Below are positions 7,641-15,397 of a stretch of DNA of 64,000 bases, piece after piece. Origin of the DNA: an uncultured Clostridia bacterium. GTDB lineage: Bacteria > Bacillota > Clostridia > TANB77 > CAG-508. Both the position numbers and the translations under genes were made by a program. The DNA lies in the NCBI GenBank assembly GCA_928721915.1, contig CAKMVZ010000003.1, positions 62,001 to 126,000 on the forward strand, read 5' to 3'. Positions within the stretch are counted from its first letter, which is position 1; every line of letters begins with the position of its first letter. Below the pieces are notes generated by a model, which did not search any database, had not been told where the DNA came from, and was given only the letters and a program-made list of their open reading frames with translations.

Positions 7641-8060
7641 ATGGTTGTACTTATAACTATTATTTTTTTAATTGTTTCATTTGTTAGCATTGATCATTTA
7701 ATATTATGGAGAAGAATAAGTAATTTTGAAAGAAGAGCAGAAGATCTAGTAATGATGTATAATATTCTTTTGCCAAAAGTAAAATTTGGAGATAGCCGGT
7801 TCCCTGATGGAGAAATATTTGAATATGATGGATTAGTTTACAAAAATGTAACAGTATATAAAGGAGATTACAATTTATTTTATAAAACATTATATAAGTA
7901 TGCTGAAGATACTCTTAGTTTTTATAACAAAATAGGAAATAGGTATTTATCTATTATGGACGACGAATATCATGATAGAATAGATTCAATTTATTCTAGT
8001 GTAGAAAAAATTTTGTCAACAATTAGATATCAATTATGGCTAATGAATGGAATTGAATAA
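7641..8060 (+). CDS. Hypothetical membrane-anchored protein containing the one unshifted CGG
   Basis: A 139-residue protein starting at ATG 7641, chosen because AGGAGG lies 7 bases upstream (an earlier ATG at 7596 has none). One N-terminal transmembrane helix (VVLITIIFLIVSFVSI) is followed by a helical soluble part with a LemA-like look (NFERRAEDLVMMYN... LYKYAEDTLSFYNKIGNRYL), but I cannot place it in a family. It has an in-frame CGG (7797-7799, AGC CGG TTC). Here a +1 shift would stop 14 codons later, while the zero frame stays open for 88 codons. It is therefore the exception to the frameshift pattern, or a gene now disabled by CGG. Confidence 0.65.
   Translation: MVVLITIIFLIVSFVSIDHLILWRRISNFERRAEDLVMMYNILLPKVKFGDSRFPDGEIFEYDGLVYKNVTVYKGDYNLFYKTLYKYAEDTLSFYNKIGNRYLSIMDDEYHDRIDSIYSSVEKILSTIRYQLWLMNGIE
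7797..7799 (+). other. In-frame CGG that appears to be read in frame (exception)
   Basis: Context GAT AGC CGG TTC CCT. The protein reads naturally through it in zero frame. A +1 shift gives a short tail then TAG. The preceding codon ends in C, unlike the seven shift sites. Confidence 0.7.
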
Positions 8061-8066
8061 TCTAGT

Positions 8067-8094
8067 ATAAGAAGTAGTATAAACTACTTCTTAT
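8067..8094 (+). terminator. Hairpin terminator after the 7641 gene
   Basis: A 12-bp stem, ATAAGAAGTAGT (8067-8078) pairing with 8083-8094, followed by a T-rich tail. Confidence 0.8.
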
Positions 8095-8101
8095 TATTAT
8101 C

Positions 8102-8129
8102 TTGACATTTTTATTTTTTTGTATAGAAT
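8102..8129 (+). promoter_or_regulatory. Sigma-A promoter for the first replication gene
   Basis: TTGACA (8102-8107), 16-base spacer, TAGAAT (8124-8129). It reads towards the gene at 8323. The bases around the -35 (TATCTTGACATTTT) recur at the second promoter near 8981. Confidence 0.6.
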
Positions 8130-8194
8130 TTAATTATAAAGAGATTTAAAGTATAATTAATAAGGGGAGATACATGTCCTTTATATTTAATTGT

Positions 8195-8218
8195 ATATAT
8201 GATTGCGCAAAATCAAAG
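8195..8218 (+). repeat. 24-bp direct repeat, left copy (possible attachment site)
   Basis: ATATATGATTGCGCAAAATC plus AAAG is found exactly at 8195-8218 and again at 10948-10971. The two copies bracket the replication genes and putative origin (2.75 kb). Confidence 0.75.
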
Positions 8219-8322
8219 GAAAAATCAACAAAAATGCAATATTTACATTGCACAAGATTAAACTTTTTTAATTTTTATTTCAAATTTTTTGTTTCTATAC
8301 TTGCACAAAAAGAGGTGCAAAA

Positions 8323-8802
8323 ATGTCCGTATTTAGAGTTGAAAAAAATAAAAATTATACTGTAATGAGTAATTATCATTTAAGGGATAAAAATTTATCA
8401 TTAAAGGCTAAAGGGCTTTTAAGTTATATGCTAAGCCTTCCTGATAATTGGGATTATTCTTTAGAAGGACTTGTAAAAGTAAATAAAGAAGGTTTATCTG
8501 CTATAAAGTCTACTGTCAAGGAACTTAAAGAGAATAATTATTTAGAAATAAAAAAATTATATGGTAATCAAACAAAAAGTGGTCGAATTGACTATGAATA
8601 CTTGATTTTTGAGACTCCAAAAGTAAAAAAACAAGAGGTCGGTTTTCTACCTCTTGAAAATCAACCTTTAGAAAATCAACTGCAAATAAATACTAATAAC
8701 AAAATACTAAAAAAAGAAAGTAAAAAGAAAATTGCAAAAAAAGATTTGGATTTTGAAAAAGATGTTAAGCTTTATGAAAGCAATAAACTCTATGAAAATT
8801 AG
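8323..8802 (+). CDS. Replication initiator-like winged-helix protein
   Basis: A 159-residue protein whose first 85 residues (MSVFRVEKNKNYTVMSNYHL, then KAKGLLSYMLSLPDNWDYSL) match the winged-helix N-terminal domain seen in plasmid RepA-like and phage replisome-organiser proteins of Firmicutes. The rest is lysine-rich and disordered. AAGAGGTGC precedes ATG 8323. An overlapping frame from 8174 has no good start and is ignored. It sits directly upstream of a hairpin-rich region that looks like an origin, inside the 24-bp repeats, so a role in copying this small element is likely. Confidence 0.75.
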   Translation: MSVFRVEKNKNYTVMSNYHLRDKNLSLKAKGLLSYMLSLPDNWDYSLEGLVKVNKEGLSAIKSTVKELKENNYLEIKKLYGNQTKSGRIDYEYLIFETPKVKKQEVGFLPLENQPLENQLQINTNNKILKKESKKKIAKKDLDFEKDVKLYESNKLYEN

Positions 8803-9123
8803 AAAATTAAAAGCACAAAGTAGATATGTCAATAGCCATACTTGGCGGTGGAGATTTTTTGCGTAGCGAAAAATACAACCGTTTACTATTGATATATCGG
8901 ATACATAGTTATTTATAATTTTGTTAGGGGTTATTTCAAACATAGTTTGGGATAACCCCTTAATTGAGAAATAAATTATCTTGACATTTTGCATAAGCTT
9001 AATTATAATATCATAAAGTTTACGTAGCATAAAAACTCCTTTTTATTAAAAAAATAATATAAATCTACGGAGGGTTCTTAGTAACACCCTCCGAAAGTCT
9101 CATTTTTTTACCTAATCGTTTTT
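8803..9123. other. Hairpin-rich region, candidate replication origin
   Basis: A 320-base gap with three structures. (1) A 13-bp inverted repeat with one mismatch, GATATGTCAATAG (8823-8835) and 8886-8898, encloses an inner TTTTTGCG...CGAAAAA hairpin. (2) AGGGGTTAT (8926-8934) pairs with 8952-8960, with a further CAAAC/GTTTG stem inside. (3) CGGAGGGT (9068-9075) pairs with ACCCTCCG (9086-9093). Stacked hairpins between two replication genes are typical of single- or double-strand origins of rolling-circle replicons. No nick site was recognised. Confidence 0.5.
8981..9009 (+). promoter_or_regulatory. Consensus sigma-A promoter before the II/X replication gene
   Basis: Perfect TTGACA (8981-8986), 17-base spacer and TATAAT (9004-9009). 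A CGGAGGGT hairpin (9068-9093) lies between it and the gene start at 9139, so the leader could be attenuated. Confidence 0.8.
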
Positions 9124-9138
9124 TTGAAAGGAGTCTTT

Positions 9139-10173
9139 ATGATAGATACTATAAAAATATATAGCGAAATTTCAAAACCTTTATATGAATATATTCAGTC
9201 TTGTTCAGTTATAAAATCTGCTATTGACTGCAATTCTAATACAGTTCTTTATAACATTACCAACGATAGTTTGCAAGGCTCTTACGATAGTCGACTTTCT
9301 GTCCGTGTTGGTATTGGTTCAAAATATGGTTTTAATTCTATAGATGGTGGTTATTATATTGAAATTGAAGGTAGTTACCATAAGTTTTCACTTGGATATA
9401 ACAGCCACAATGGGTTTTACGATTTACAATATATTGTTGTGAGGCTTATAGAAACTGTTGAATTTTGTTATTCTATTAATCTTCCCGACAATGACAAATG
9501 GTTTCTTCAAAGGGTTGATATTGCTATTTGTTATGATTTGAGAACACAAGAAAATGTAAAAAGTTATATAAACTCTCTTTCAAAATGCAATTACCCAAGA
9601 AGAAAAATAAAATTTTTCAACGATGAAAGTATTTATCTTTCTGGAACTACAACAACTTTAAAAATTTATAATAAGTTACTTGAGTTTAGAAAGCATGACT
9701 TAAATCGTTTTAAAAAAACTGACTTTGATTTAATAAATTATATTGACGAAATTAAAGGTTTTTTAAGATATGAATGTGAAATAAAAAAGAAGAAATTAGA
9801 GCAAATTTATAATAAAAATAAAATATGTTTTTGTGATGTTTTTTATGATGATTTAAAGAAAGTTTGGTGTGATGAATTTATGAAATTTTTGAAATTTATT
9901 GACAGTGATTTAAAATCAGTTAGAAGTAGAGAAGATGTTTTTTACAGATTAAATAATTTATATAATAAAAATTTAGCTTATAAATTATATTCTTTTTATC
10001 TTTCAATTAAAATTGACGGGGTAGAAGAAGTAAGAGATAAAATTAGTAAACCCACATTTTACAGATATTTGAATTATTTAAAAAGTGCAAGAATTGATTT
10101 TTCACAATCATATAATGTTGAAAATTTAGAATATTATTCTTTTAATCCATTTACAGCTGAAGAAGTTGCATGA
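9139..10173 (+). CDS. Phage/plasmid replication protein, gene II/X family
   Basis: A 344-residue protein beginning MIDTIKIYSE. It resembles the gene II/X-type (Phage_CRI / Phage_X) replication proteins of filamentous phages and small plasmids, which nick DNA to start rolling-circle replication. Family-like segments are the N-terminal beta-rich part (KFSLGYNSHNGFYDLQYIVVRL), QRVDIAICYDL in the middle, and LKIYNKLLEFRKHD followed by IKGFLRYECEIKKKKLE. ATG 9139 has GAAAGGAG 6 bases upstream; a TTG at 9124 is less likely. No structural phage genes accompany it. A strong terminator follows. Confidence 0.8.
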   Translation: MIDTIKIYSEISKPLYEYIQSCSVIKSAIDCNSNTVLYNITNDSLQGSYDSRLSVRVGIGSKYGFNSIDGGYYIEIEGSYHKFSLGYNSHNGFYDLQYIVVRLIETVEFCYSINLPDNDKWFLQRVDIAICYDLRTQENVKSYINSLSKCNYPRRKIKFFNDESIYLSGTTTTLKIYNKLLEFRKHDLNRFKKTDFDLINYIDEIKGFLRYECEIKKKKLEQIYNKNKICFCDVFYDDLKKVWCDEFMKFLKFIDSDLKSVRSREDVFYRLNNLYNKNLAYKLYSFYLSIKIDGVEEVRDKISKPTFYRYLNYLKSARIDFSQSYNVENLEYYSFNPFTAEEVA

Positions 10174-10221
10174 AATAAACTATTTTTCGATTTTTGTGTT
10201 TTATTTTTACTTTATTCTCGA

Positions 10222-10258
10222 AAAAAGCCCTAGCCATTTTTTATGGCTGGGGCTTTTT
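10222..10258 (+). terminator. Strong hairpin terminator after the II/X replication gene
   Basis: A 16-bp stem, AAAAAGCCCTAGCCAT (10222-10237) pairing with 10243-10258, with one G-T wobble and a T5 tail. Confidence 0.92.
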
Positions 10259-10339
10259 GAGATAAGTAAAATAATACCAAAAACGAATTTAACTATTTTA
10301 TGCAACAAAAATATAAAAAAATTATATTTTAAAATTTTT

Positions 10340-10368
10340 TCACGCGAAAATCGATTTTAAGACGTTTT
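10340..10368. repeat. Copy of a CGATTTT...TTAAGACG palindromic repeat family
   Basis: ACGCGAAAATCGATTTTAAG then ACG. Similar units in the opposite orientation occur at about 11254-11290, 11330-11370 and 11571-11592 (CTTAAAAACGATTTT), so the family brackets the small gene at 10489 and the following gap. Confidence 0.45.
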
Positions 10369-10416
10369 TTATACTTAGACATGAAATTATATGTAAAATA
10401 ATATCAAAAATTGTTA

Positions 10417-10445
10417 TTGACAAATTATAATTTAAAATTTATACT
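10417..10445 (+). promoter_or_regulatory. Sigma-A promoter for the 10489 gene
   Basis: TTGACA (10417-10422), 17-base spacer, TATACT (10440-10445). Confidence 0.7.
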
Positions 10446-10488
10446 CTTTTTAAAATTAATCAAAGTGCAAAAAAAGGAATTTTAAAAA

Positions 10489-10911
10489 ATGGTACTAAAG
10501 AGAAAAAAGAATTGTAAATTAATTTATGAGCAAAAAAACAGTAAATACTATGTAGAGAGAATAGGGAGTATAAGTGAGTTTCACGATTTACAAGAAGCAT
10601 TTAGAGAATATGGAAGATTAAATAATATTGAAAAATTAAATCAAGAAAGATTCTATAATAACGATATGCTTCATTATGAACTATATCCAGAACAAGTATT
10701 TTTAATTGCAAAATCGATAGAAATTTTTAAATTTTTTATTGATAATTCTTTTTTCTTTAATTGCGAAAAAGAAGAGTTAGAGAGTAAGTCAGTAGATTTA
10801 TTTTATTTATATCAAATACTTTTCGTGCAATATAGCAATTATGTGCCAAAAAATTTGCAAATAAAAATTGAAAAGAAATATGACTTTAGGAACTTTAGAA
10901 AGTATGGGTAG
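10489..10911 (+). CDS. Hypothetical protein of the replicon-like element
   Basis: A 140-residue basic, lysine- and tyrosine-rich soluble protein that I do not recognise. It has no membrane helix and no clear motif. ATG 10489 follows GTGCAAAAAAAGGAATT, and similar GTGCAAAAA(A)GG boxes occur before the gene at 8323 and just after the 24-bp repeat at 10975. It has its own promoter at 10417. Its place between the II/X replication gene and the right repeat suggests an accessory role in maintenance of the small element. Confidence 0.6.
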   Translation: MVLKRKKNCKLIYEQKNSKYYVERIGSISEFHDLQEAFREYGRLNNIEKLNQERFYNNDMLHYELYPEQVFLIAKSIEIFKFFIDNSFFFNCEKEELESKSVDLFYLYQILFVQYSNYVPKNLQIKIEKKYDFRNFRKYG

Positions 10912-10947
10912 GAGTAGAAATAAGGTCTATATTGATTAAAAATAAAA

Positions 10948-10971
10948 ATATATGATTGCGCAAAATCAAAG
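10948..10971 (+). repeat. 24-bp direct repeat, right copy
   Basis: Exact copy of 8195-8218. It lies just past the last gene of the replicon-like element. Confidence 0.75.
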
Positions 10972-11907
10972 TTTTGTGCAAAAAGGAATAGGAGTAAAAT
11001 ATAGAATACCTGGTTCAGGTATCCCCTTCAAGTCTTGATACTACTTGCTTACAAGCTCTTAATAGTATCTTTTATTTAGTTATTTTTCTTATAATTTATA
11101 TTCATTTTATCCATTTTCAGTATTTTCAGTATAACGGCTATTTTTTTATTTATACTATATTTAGTATTTATTATTATAATTTTTATTCATTATATTTATA
11201 TTCTTATATTAGATCATATATTTTGAACAACAACTTATATTACTTAAATAAAAAAACGCCTTAAAAACGATTTTAGCGATTCGTCTTAAAATAGCCTTAT
11301 TTTTTAGACAACAAACTATATGGCTAATTTTTTAAAACGGCTTAAAACCGATTCTCGTGCGTCGTTATTTTAGTGATTTTTGAGCTAAATCCAAGTTGCT
11401 GCAATAATTACATGGATTTATATAAATCATTAAAAATTACATATTATTATAATAAATATGTATAAAAATCTTATAATAATTCAATATAAGTTTTATAATG
11501 TCAAGATATTTGTAAGTGTAAATTAAAGTATTTAATATTTAGACGATTAGTTTTATTGGTTAATTATAAAAATGTCTTAAAAACGATTTTCAGAAATTTA
11601 GATTTATAAAATTATAATTAATTCTGAAAATATTATAAAAAATTTATCAAACAACAAATGTTCGTTTTTAGAATTATAAATCGAACATTTAAAATTTAAC
11701 ATTGCACAAATTTAAATTCAAATTTTAAAATTAAATCTTAAATTTATAAGTTTTTAATTTTTACTAAAAATTTTAAAATTATTTTTCATTTTTATATTTT
11801 TATATTTTTAGAATCTATTTTTAAAATTTTCATTTTTATAATTTATTTTTTTAAAAATTACAATTTATAATTTTACAAAATCCTCTATTCCCCCTACTCC
11901 ACCGTTT
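10972..11907. other. Gene-free AT-rich region with hairpins and repeats
   Basis: No credible gene in about 930 bases. It holds a perfect 7-bp hairpin ATACCTG-GTT-CAGGTAT (11006-11022), a GATACTA...TAGTATC stem near 11037-11069, and three imperfect copies of a CTTAAAAACGATTTT unit (about 11259, 11340, 11574). It lies at the boundary between the replicon-like insertion and the integrase end of the conjugative element. It could hold attL, but I could not define a core. Confidence 0.6.
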
Positions 11908-12240
11908 TTATCCAACTTGAAATTTTTCTTTATTAGCAGGTATTATATCTATAATGTTATCTCCAAGCATATTTCTTCCTGTTGTTCTTCTATTTTCATA
12001 TTCTTCAGCTTTTCCATTTACTTGTTCTGCAAGGCTTGATAATACTTGTTCATAAGTATATTTTAGTTGTGCTAGTTTTTCCCTCTTTTTTTCTTCATCT
12101 GATTCTTCAGCATTTAGCATAAATTCAAGATTATAGCTATATAATTCTAAAGATCTTAATATTAAATCAACTTGTCCATCTAATAAATTAAGTTCTACAG
12201 AATGTATAGCTGTTTTATCAAAACTTGGTCTTGTATCCAT
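11908..12240 (-). CDS. Small protein downstream of the recombinases
   Basis: A 110-residue protein from ATG 12240 (AAAGGAGG upstream), beginning MDTRPSFDKTAIHSVELNLL. It is acidic and helical (ESDEEKKREKLAQLKYTYEQVL), with no known domain. The longer frame from 12273 overlaps the recombinase gene and lacks a ribosome site. Its position after two tandem tyrosine recombinases recalls the small third protein (TnpC) of Tn554-type elements, but I see no sequence evidence for homology. Confidence 0.65.
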   Translation of the reverse strand: MDTRPSFDKTAIHSVELNLLDGQVDLILRSLELYSYNLEFMLNAEESDEEKKREKLAQLKYTYEQVLSSLAEQVNGKAEEYENRRTTGRNMLGDNIIDIIPANKEKFQVG

Positions 12241-12256
12241 TATAAAATCCTCCTTT

Positions 12257-13237
12257 TTAATATCCAACTGCATCTGCCATCATAAAGTTTGCCATAGGGT
12301 GTTCTAGCATAGCATCCATAACTTGTTTATTATATAAATGAGTATAAATTTCAGTTGTATCAATTTGAACATGTCCTAAAACTTCTTTTATTGTTTTTAT
12401 ATCAGTGCCATTTCTATACAAGAGGGTAGCACATGTATGCCTTAATGTATGTGTAGCATATTTTGTTTCATCAAGTTCTGCTTTCTTGTATGCCTCCTTA
12501 ACAATTGTTCTTATTTGTCTTTTGCTTAATCTTTTATTTTGGTTACTTATAAATAAAGCATCTTTGTATTTTTTATTTTCAACAACTATTTTATTTCTAA
12601 ATTTCAAGTATTCTTCAAGAGCTTTTTTAGTTGGTTCATTAAGATAACATGTTCTTTCTTTATTTCCTTTACCTATTACAACGAATTTATTCTCTGATAG
12701 GTTTAAGTCCTTAATATTTAATCCTGCAGCTTCAGATAATCGAAGTCCACTATTTAAAATTATTCGAATAATAGCATTATTTCTAATATCAGATACTTTA
12801 TAAGAATGTTCATATACACTTTGTATTTTTCTTGCTTCAGATAGAGATAGGTAGTTAGGAAGTTTTTGTTCAAATTTTCTTTCAGTTTTAATTAACTTAA
12901 AAGGTTCTCTAAATAATTTATGACTAATAGTATATAGATAATTAAAGAAAGTTTTTAAATGTTCAATTTTTTTAACTCTTGTATTTGTCTTATATTGTCT
13001 TTCAGATAAGAAATATATATAACCATAAATATCTCTATTTGATATACTTCTTATATCATTCAAAGTCATTTCCTCAATGTTTTCATATTTTTCTTTAAAT
13101 GTGTGAATATTAACAAACTCCAAGAATTGTAATATTGTAAATTTTAAATCATCTATATAATTCATTGATAAATTCCTAATTCCACATAAGTAATTACTTA
13201 AATCTTCTAAAAAACTTGGTATTTTATTATCCTCCAT
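12257..13237 (-). CDS. Tyrosine recombinase/integrase (second of tandem pair)
   Basis: A 326-residue XerC/D-type recombinase. The N-terminal SAM-like core-binding domain (to about residue 135) is followed by the catalytic domain with the full set: Arg in NSGLRLSEAAGL, Lys in GKGNKERT, HTLRH, LGH and tyrosine in TTEIYTH. It starts inside the end of the upstream recombinase gene (11-base overlap), so the two are translationally coupled. The pair probably acts together, as in Tn554-like and other paired-integrase elements, to integrate and excise the conjugative element. Confidence 0.93.
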   Translation of the reverse strand: MEDNKIPSFLEDLSNYLCGIRNLSMNYIDDLKFTILQFLEFVNIHTFKEKYENIEEMTLNDIRSISNRDIYGYIYFLSERQYKTNTRVKKIEHLKTFFNYLYTISHKLFREPFKLIKTERKFEQKLPNYLSLSEARKIQSVYEHSYKVSDIRNNAIIRIILNSGLRLSEAAGLNIKDLNLSENKFVVIGKGNKERTCYLNEPTKKALEEYLKFRNKIVVENKKYKDALFISNQNKRLSKRQIRTIVKEAYKKAELDETKYATHTLRHTCATLLYRNGTDIKTIKEVLGHVQIDTTEIYTHLYNKQVMDAMLEHPMANFMMADAVGY

Positions 13238-14267
13238 TTTTATTACTCCTTTCTCTTTCTAAAATGCTTGAAATTGTGCAATTTTCCATAATCTCCTTTA
13301 ATTTTTTATCAGGGACATGAGTATATATTTCTGTTGCTTTTAGGCTTTTATGTCCTAGTATTTCTTTTAATATAAAAATATTTATATTGTTTTCATTAAA
13401 AAGAAGTGTTGTACTTGTATGTCTTAATATATGAACATGACAATCTTTTAACTTATCTTCTTTAATTTGTATCATTTCATCTTTTATAATTGTTTGTACT
13501 GCTCGTCTAGAAATTCTTTTCTTACGAGAACTTAAAAATAATGCATCATAATCAGGATTATCTCTTCCAGTTACTGGTCTGACTTTTAGATATTCCTTTA
13601 TTGCTTCACATACAGCTTTATCTAAATATAAAATTCTTTCTTTATTGCCTTTACCTGTAACTCTAATAGTTTGTTCACTATCATCAATTTTAATATTACT
13701 AATATTTATACCTACTAATTCAGATAATCTCAAACTACAATTAAGGAATATACAGGTTATTGCATAATTTCTTATTTTATTTATAGAATCTGATTTTATT
13801 GTATTTGATAGCAATTTTTTACTTTGCTCTAATGTTAAATACTTTGGTAATCTTTTTTCAACTTTTGCAGAATGAAGTCCTAATGATGGATTAGTTGGTA
13901 TATAATTATTTGCAGATAAATACTCAAATAATTTTTTTAAGGATGCCAGTTTTTTATTTCTAGTTTTTGGACTATTTTTTAAATCAGCATGAAGAAATCT
14001 TATAAAATTATGCAAATCCTGATTTGTAACTTTTCTCATATCTGATAATGTTATATCTTTTATAGAAATAGTTTTGAAATAATCAGGATCAAAATTATTA
14101 AGTTTTGATTCATCATATAGCATAAGTTTTATAAATCTTAAAAGTGTTCTTAAATCAAAATATGCTTCATTTACCGTTGTTTCTGCATTAAACCTTATAA
14201 ATCTCACATATTTTAGATAGTTGTTCAAAAACTCTGGACTTTCACTTTGAAAATCTAAAAACGACAT
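13227..14267 (-). CDS. Tyrosine recombinase/integrase (first of tandem pair)
   Basis: A 346-residue tyrosine recombinase. It has an N-terminal core-binding domain, then NCSLRLSELVGIN (catalytic Arg), GKGNKERILYL (Lys), HILRHTSTTLL, LGH and ATEIYTH (nucleophile Tyr). It differs clearly from the downstream recombinase (for example NCSLR instead of NSGLR), so the pair is not a recent duplication. A perfect 16-bp inverted repeat lies just upstream of the start and may control it. Confidence 0.93.
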   Translation of the reverse strand: MSFLDFQSESPEFLNNYLKYVRFIRFNAETTVNEAYFDLRTLLRFIKLMLYDESKLNNFDPDYFKTISIKDITLSDMRKVTNQDLHNFIRFLHADLKNSPKTRNKKLASLKKLFEYLSANNYIPTNPSLGLHSAKVEKRLPKYLTLEQSKKLLSNTIKSDSINKIRNYAITCIFLNCSLRLSELVGINISNIKIDDSEQTIRVTGKGNKERILYLDKAVCEAIKEYLKVRPVTGRDNPDYDALFLSSRKKRISRRAVQTIIKDEMIQIKEDKLKDCHVHILRHTSTTLLFNENNINIFILKEILGHKSLKATEIYTHVPDKKLKEIMENCTISSILERERSNKNGG

Positions 14268-14280
14268 CTTATAATACCTC

Positions 14281-14319
14281 CTTCAGATATAAGCAAATAT
14301 AAATTGCTTATATCTGAAG
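14281..14319. promoter_or_regulatory. Perfect 16-bp inverted repeat upstream of the recombinase operon
   Basis: CTTCAGATATAAGCAA (14281-14296) and its exact complement (14304-14319), 7-base loop. It lacks a long T-run on the minus strand, so it may be an attenuator, operator or mRNA stabiliser rather than a simple terminator. Confidence 0.75.
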
Positions 14320-14383
14320 TATAGTAAAATTATGTTGTTATTACTAATGTATGAACTTTTTTGCTCACACATTTTATATTTGC

Positions 14384-14755
14384 TTATTTATTTGTTATAA
14401 TTTTTAATTTAGCGACTTCTTCTTTAGCAGTTCTAACTGAAAAATTATCATAAGTTTTAGCTATGGTTTTTACTACATCTGTATCATCAAATTCTTTATG
14501 AAAATAGTTTAATAAATCTTTAAATACTAATGTTGTATAGTTTATACATTCTTCATTATTTAGTTTTGCTCTATAATTAAAGTTATTAAATAGTGATAGT
14601 TTAACTTTATTTAATACAACATTTTTCTTTGTTTTAATCATTTCATCTTCAAGTAAATCGAGATAATTAAATATCGTTTTATCTTTATATAGTGTTATTT
14701 CATTGCTTATAATTAAAATATAAGCTGCTAACTCTAGTTGGTTTATATCTTCCAC
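14384..14755 (-). CDS. Hypothetical protein
   Basis: A 123-residue soluble, helical protein beginning MEDINQLELAAYIL. No known domain recognised. It lies 5 bases downstream of a small membrane-protein gene and upstream of the tandem recombinases, all on the minus strand. It is probably part of the regulatory or early operon of the conjugative element, possibly an accessory factor for excision. The function is not inferable from the sequence. Confidence 0.6.
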   Translation of the reverse strand: MEDINQLELAAYILIISNEITLYKDKTIFNYLDLLEDEMIKTKKNVVLNKVKLSLFNNFNYRAKLNNEECINYTTLVFKDLLNYFHKEFDDTDVVKTIAKTYDNFSVRTAKEEVAKLKIITNK

Positions 14756-14760
14756 TTAAC

Positions 14761-15003
14761 TTACCTCCTAGTTATAAATTTCTTTATTTTACTTATTAAA
14801 TTATTTATTAATATTCTTCTAGCCTCTTTTTTAGCTTTTTTCTTTAAATTATATTCTCTTATGTATTTTATTTGTTCTTCATCTTCGTATGCTTGTTCTA
14901 ATTCTGTGGTTGGTTGGCTCATTATTATTAAAGCTAACATTATTCCTATACCAAATAGGCTCATAATAATAAGAGTTACAACTAACGCAATTAAATCTAT
15001 CAT
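14761..15003 (-). CDS. Small membrane protein with charged tail
   Basis: An 80-residue protein with one or two N-terminal transmembrane helices (residues 3-29, LIALVVTLIIMSLFGIGIML). An acidic patch (ELEQAYEDEEQIKY) follows, then a very basic C-terminus (KKKAKKEARR... KKFITRR). GGAGGC precedes the ATG. No family recognised. It is the first gene after the 370-base structured leader at 15026-15397. Confidence 0.6.
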   Translation of the reverse strand: MIDLIALVVTLIIMSLFGIGIMLALIIMSQPTTELEQAYEDEEQIKYIREYNLKKKAKKEARRILINNLISKIKKFITRR

Positions 15004-15025
15004 TTTTTGCCTCCAAAAAATTTAA

Positions 15026-15397
15026 TATAATTATAGAATCATTGTTAGATAGTTATTTGCTAATAACACATAGAAATTTCACCTGTCGGAATACCGACTT
15101 GCACTCATTGCTTGGGACGGCTCATTATATTATTATTATGGACTAATAATATAACTGCTCGCACGAACTATGACTATACAAAAGTTTTCGTAATGCTTGT
15201 CCTCCTAATAGCAAGTTAGGAGCAATTCAAATAGGTTGCTAAGGCTACCTGAAACAAAACTCATGTATCTAACAAATTTATTCAGTTTTCAAAGTACAAT
15301 CCATATTTTTTTGAAAGCGTTTTTACATCCTTCTACTGTAAATAACACTTCAAAATGAAAAATTGGTACAAACAATTTTAAAAAATTTTATATTTTT
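15026..15397 (-). ncRNA. Candidate structured RNA or long leader (minus strand)
   Basis: A 372-base gene-free stretch, clearly less AT-rich than its surroundings and full of stems on the minus strand: CTCCTAA...TTAGGAG (15230-15208), TTATATTATTA...TAATAATATAA (about 15151-15120) and GTCGG-TATT-CCGAC (about 15094-15081). It begins with a CTTTGAAAACTGAATA box (15297-15282), common near rRNA operons and mobile-element leaders. It separates the sigma/HTH pair from the small membrane-protein gene. It could be an independent RNA (a raiA-type motif came to mind) or a regulatory leader; I could not match a family. Confidence 0.5.

Noticed and set aside
8174..8365. 63-residue plus-strand frame
   Set aside because: It overlaps the real replication gene, has no family and spans the direct repeat and promoter region.
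10166..10360. 64-residue frame after the II/X replication gene
   Set aside because: It runs through a strong terminator hairpin and has no homology-like features.
8195..10971. XerCD dif-type site for the 24-bp repeat
   Set aside because: The repeat does not resemble the Firmicute dif sequence I know, so I only call it a direct repeat.
11006..11069. tRNA gene or fragment near the hairpins
   Set aside because: There is a GGTTCA-like stretch but no acceptor, D or anticodon arms fit. No tRNA genes were recognised in the window.
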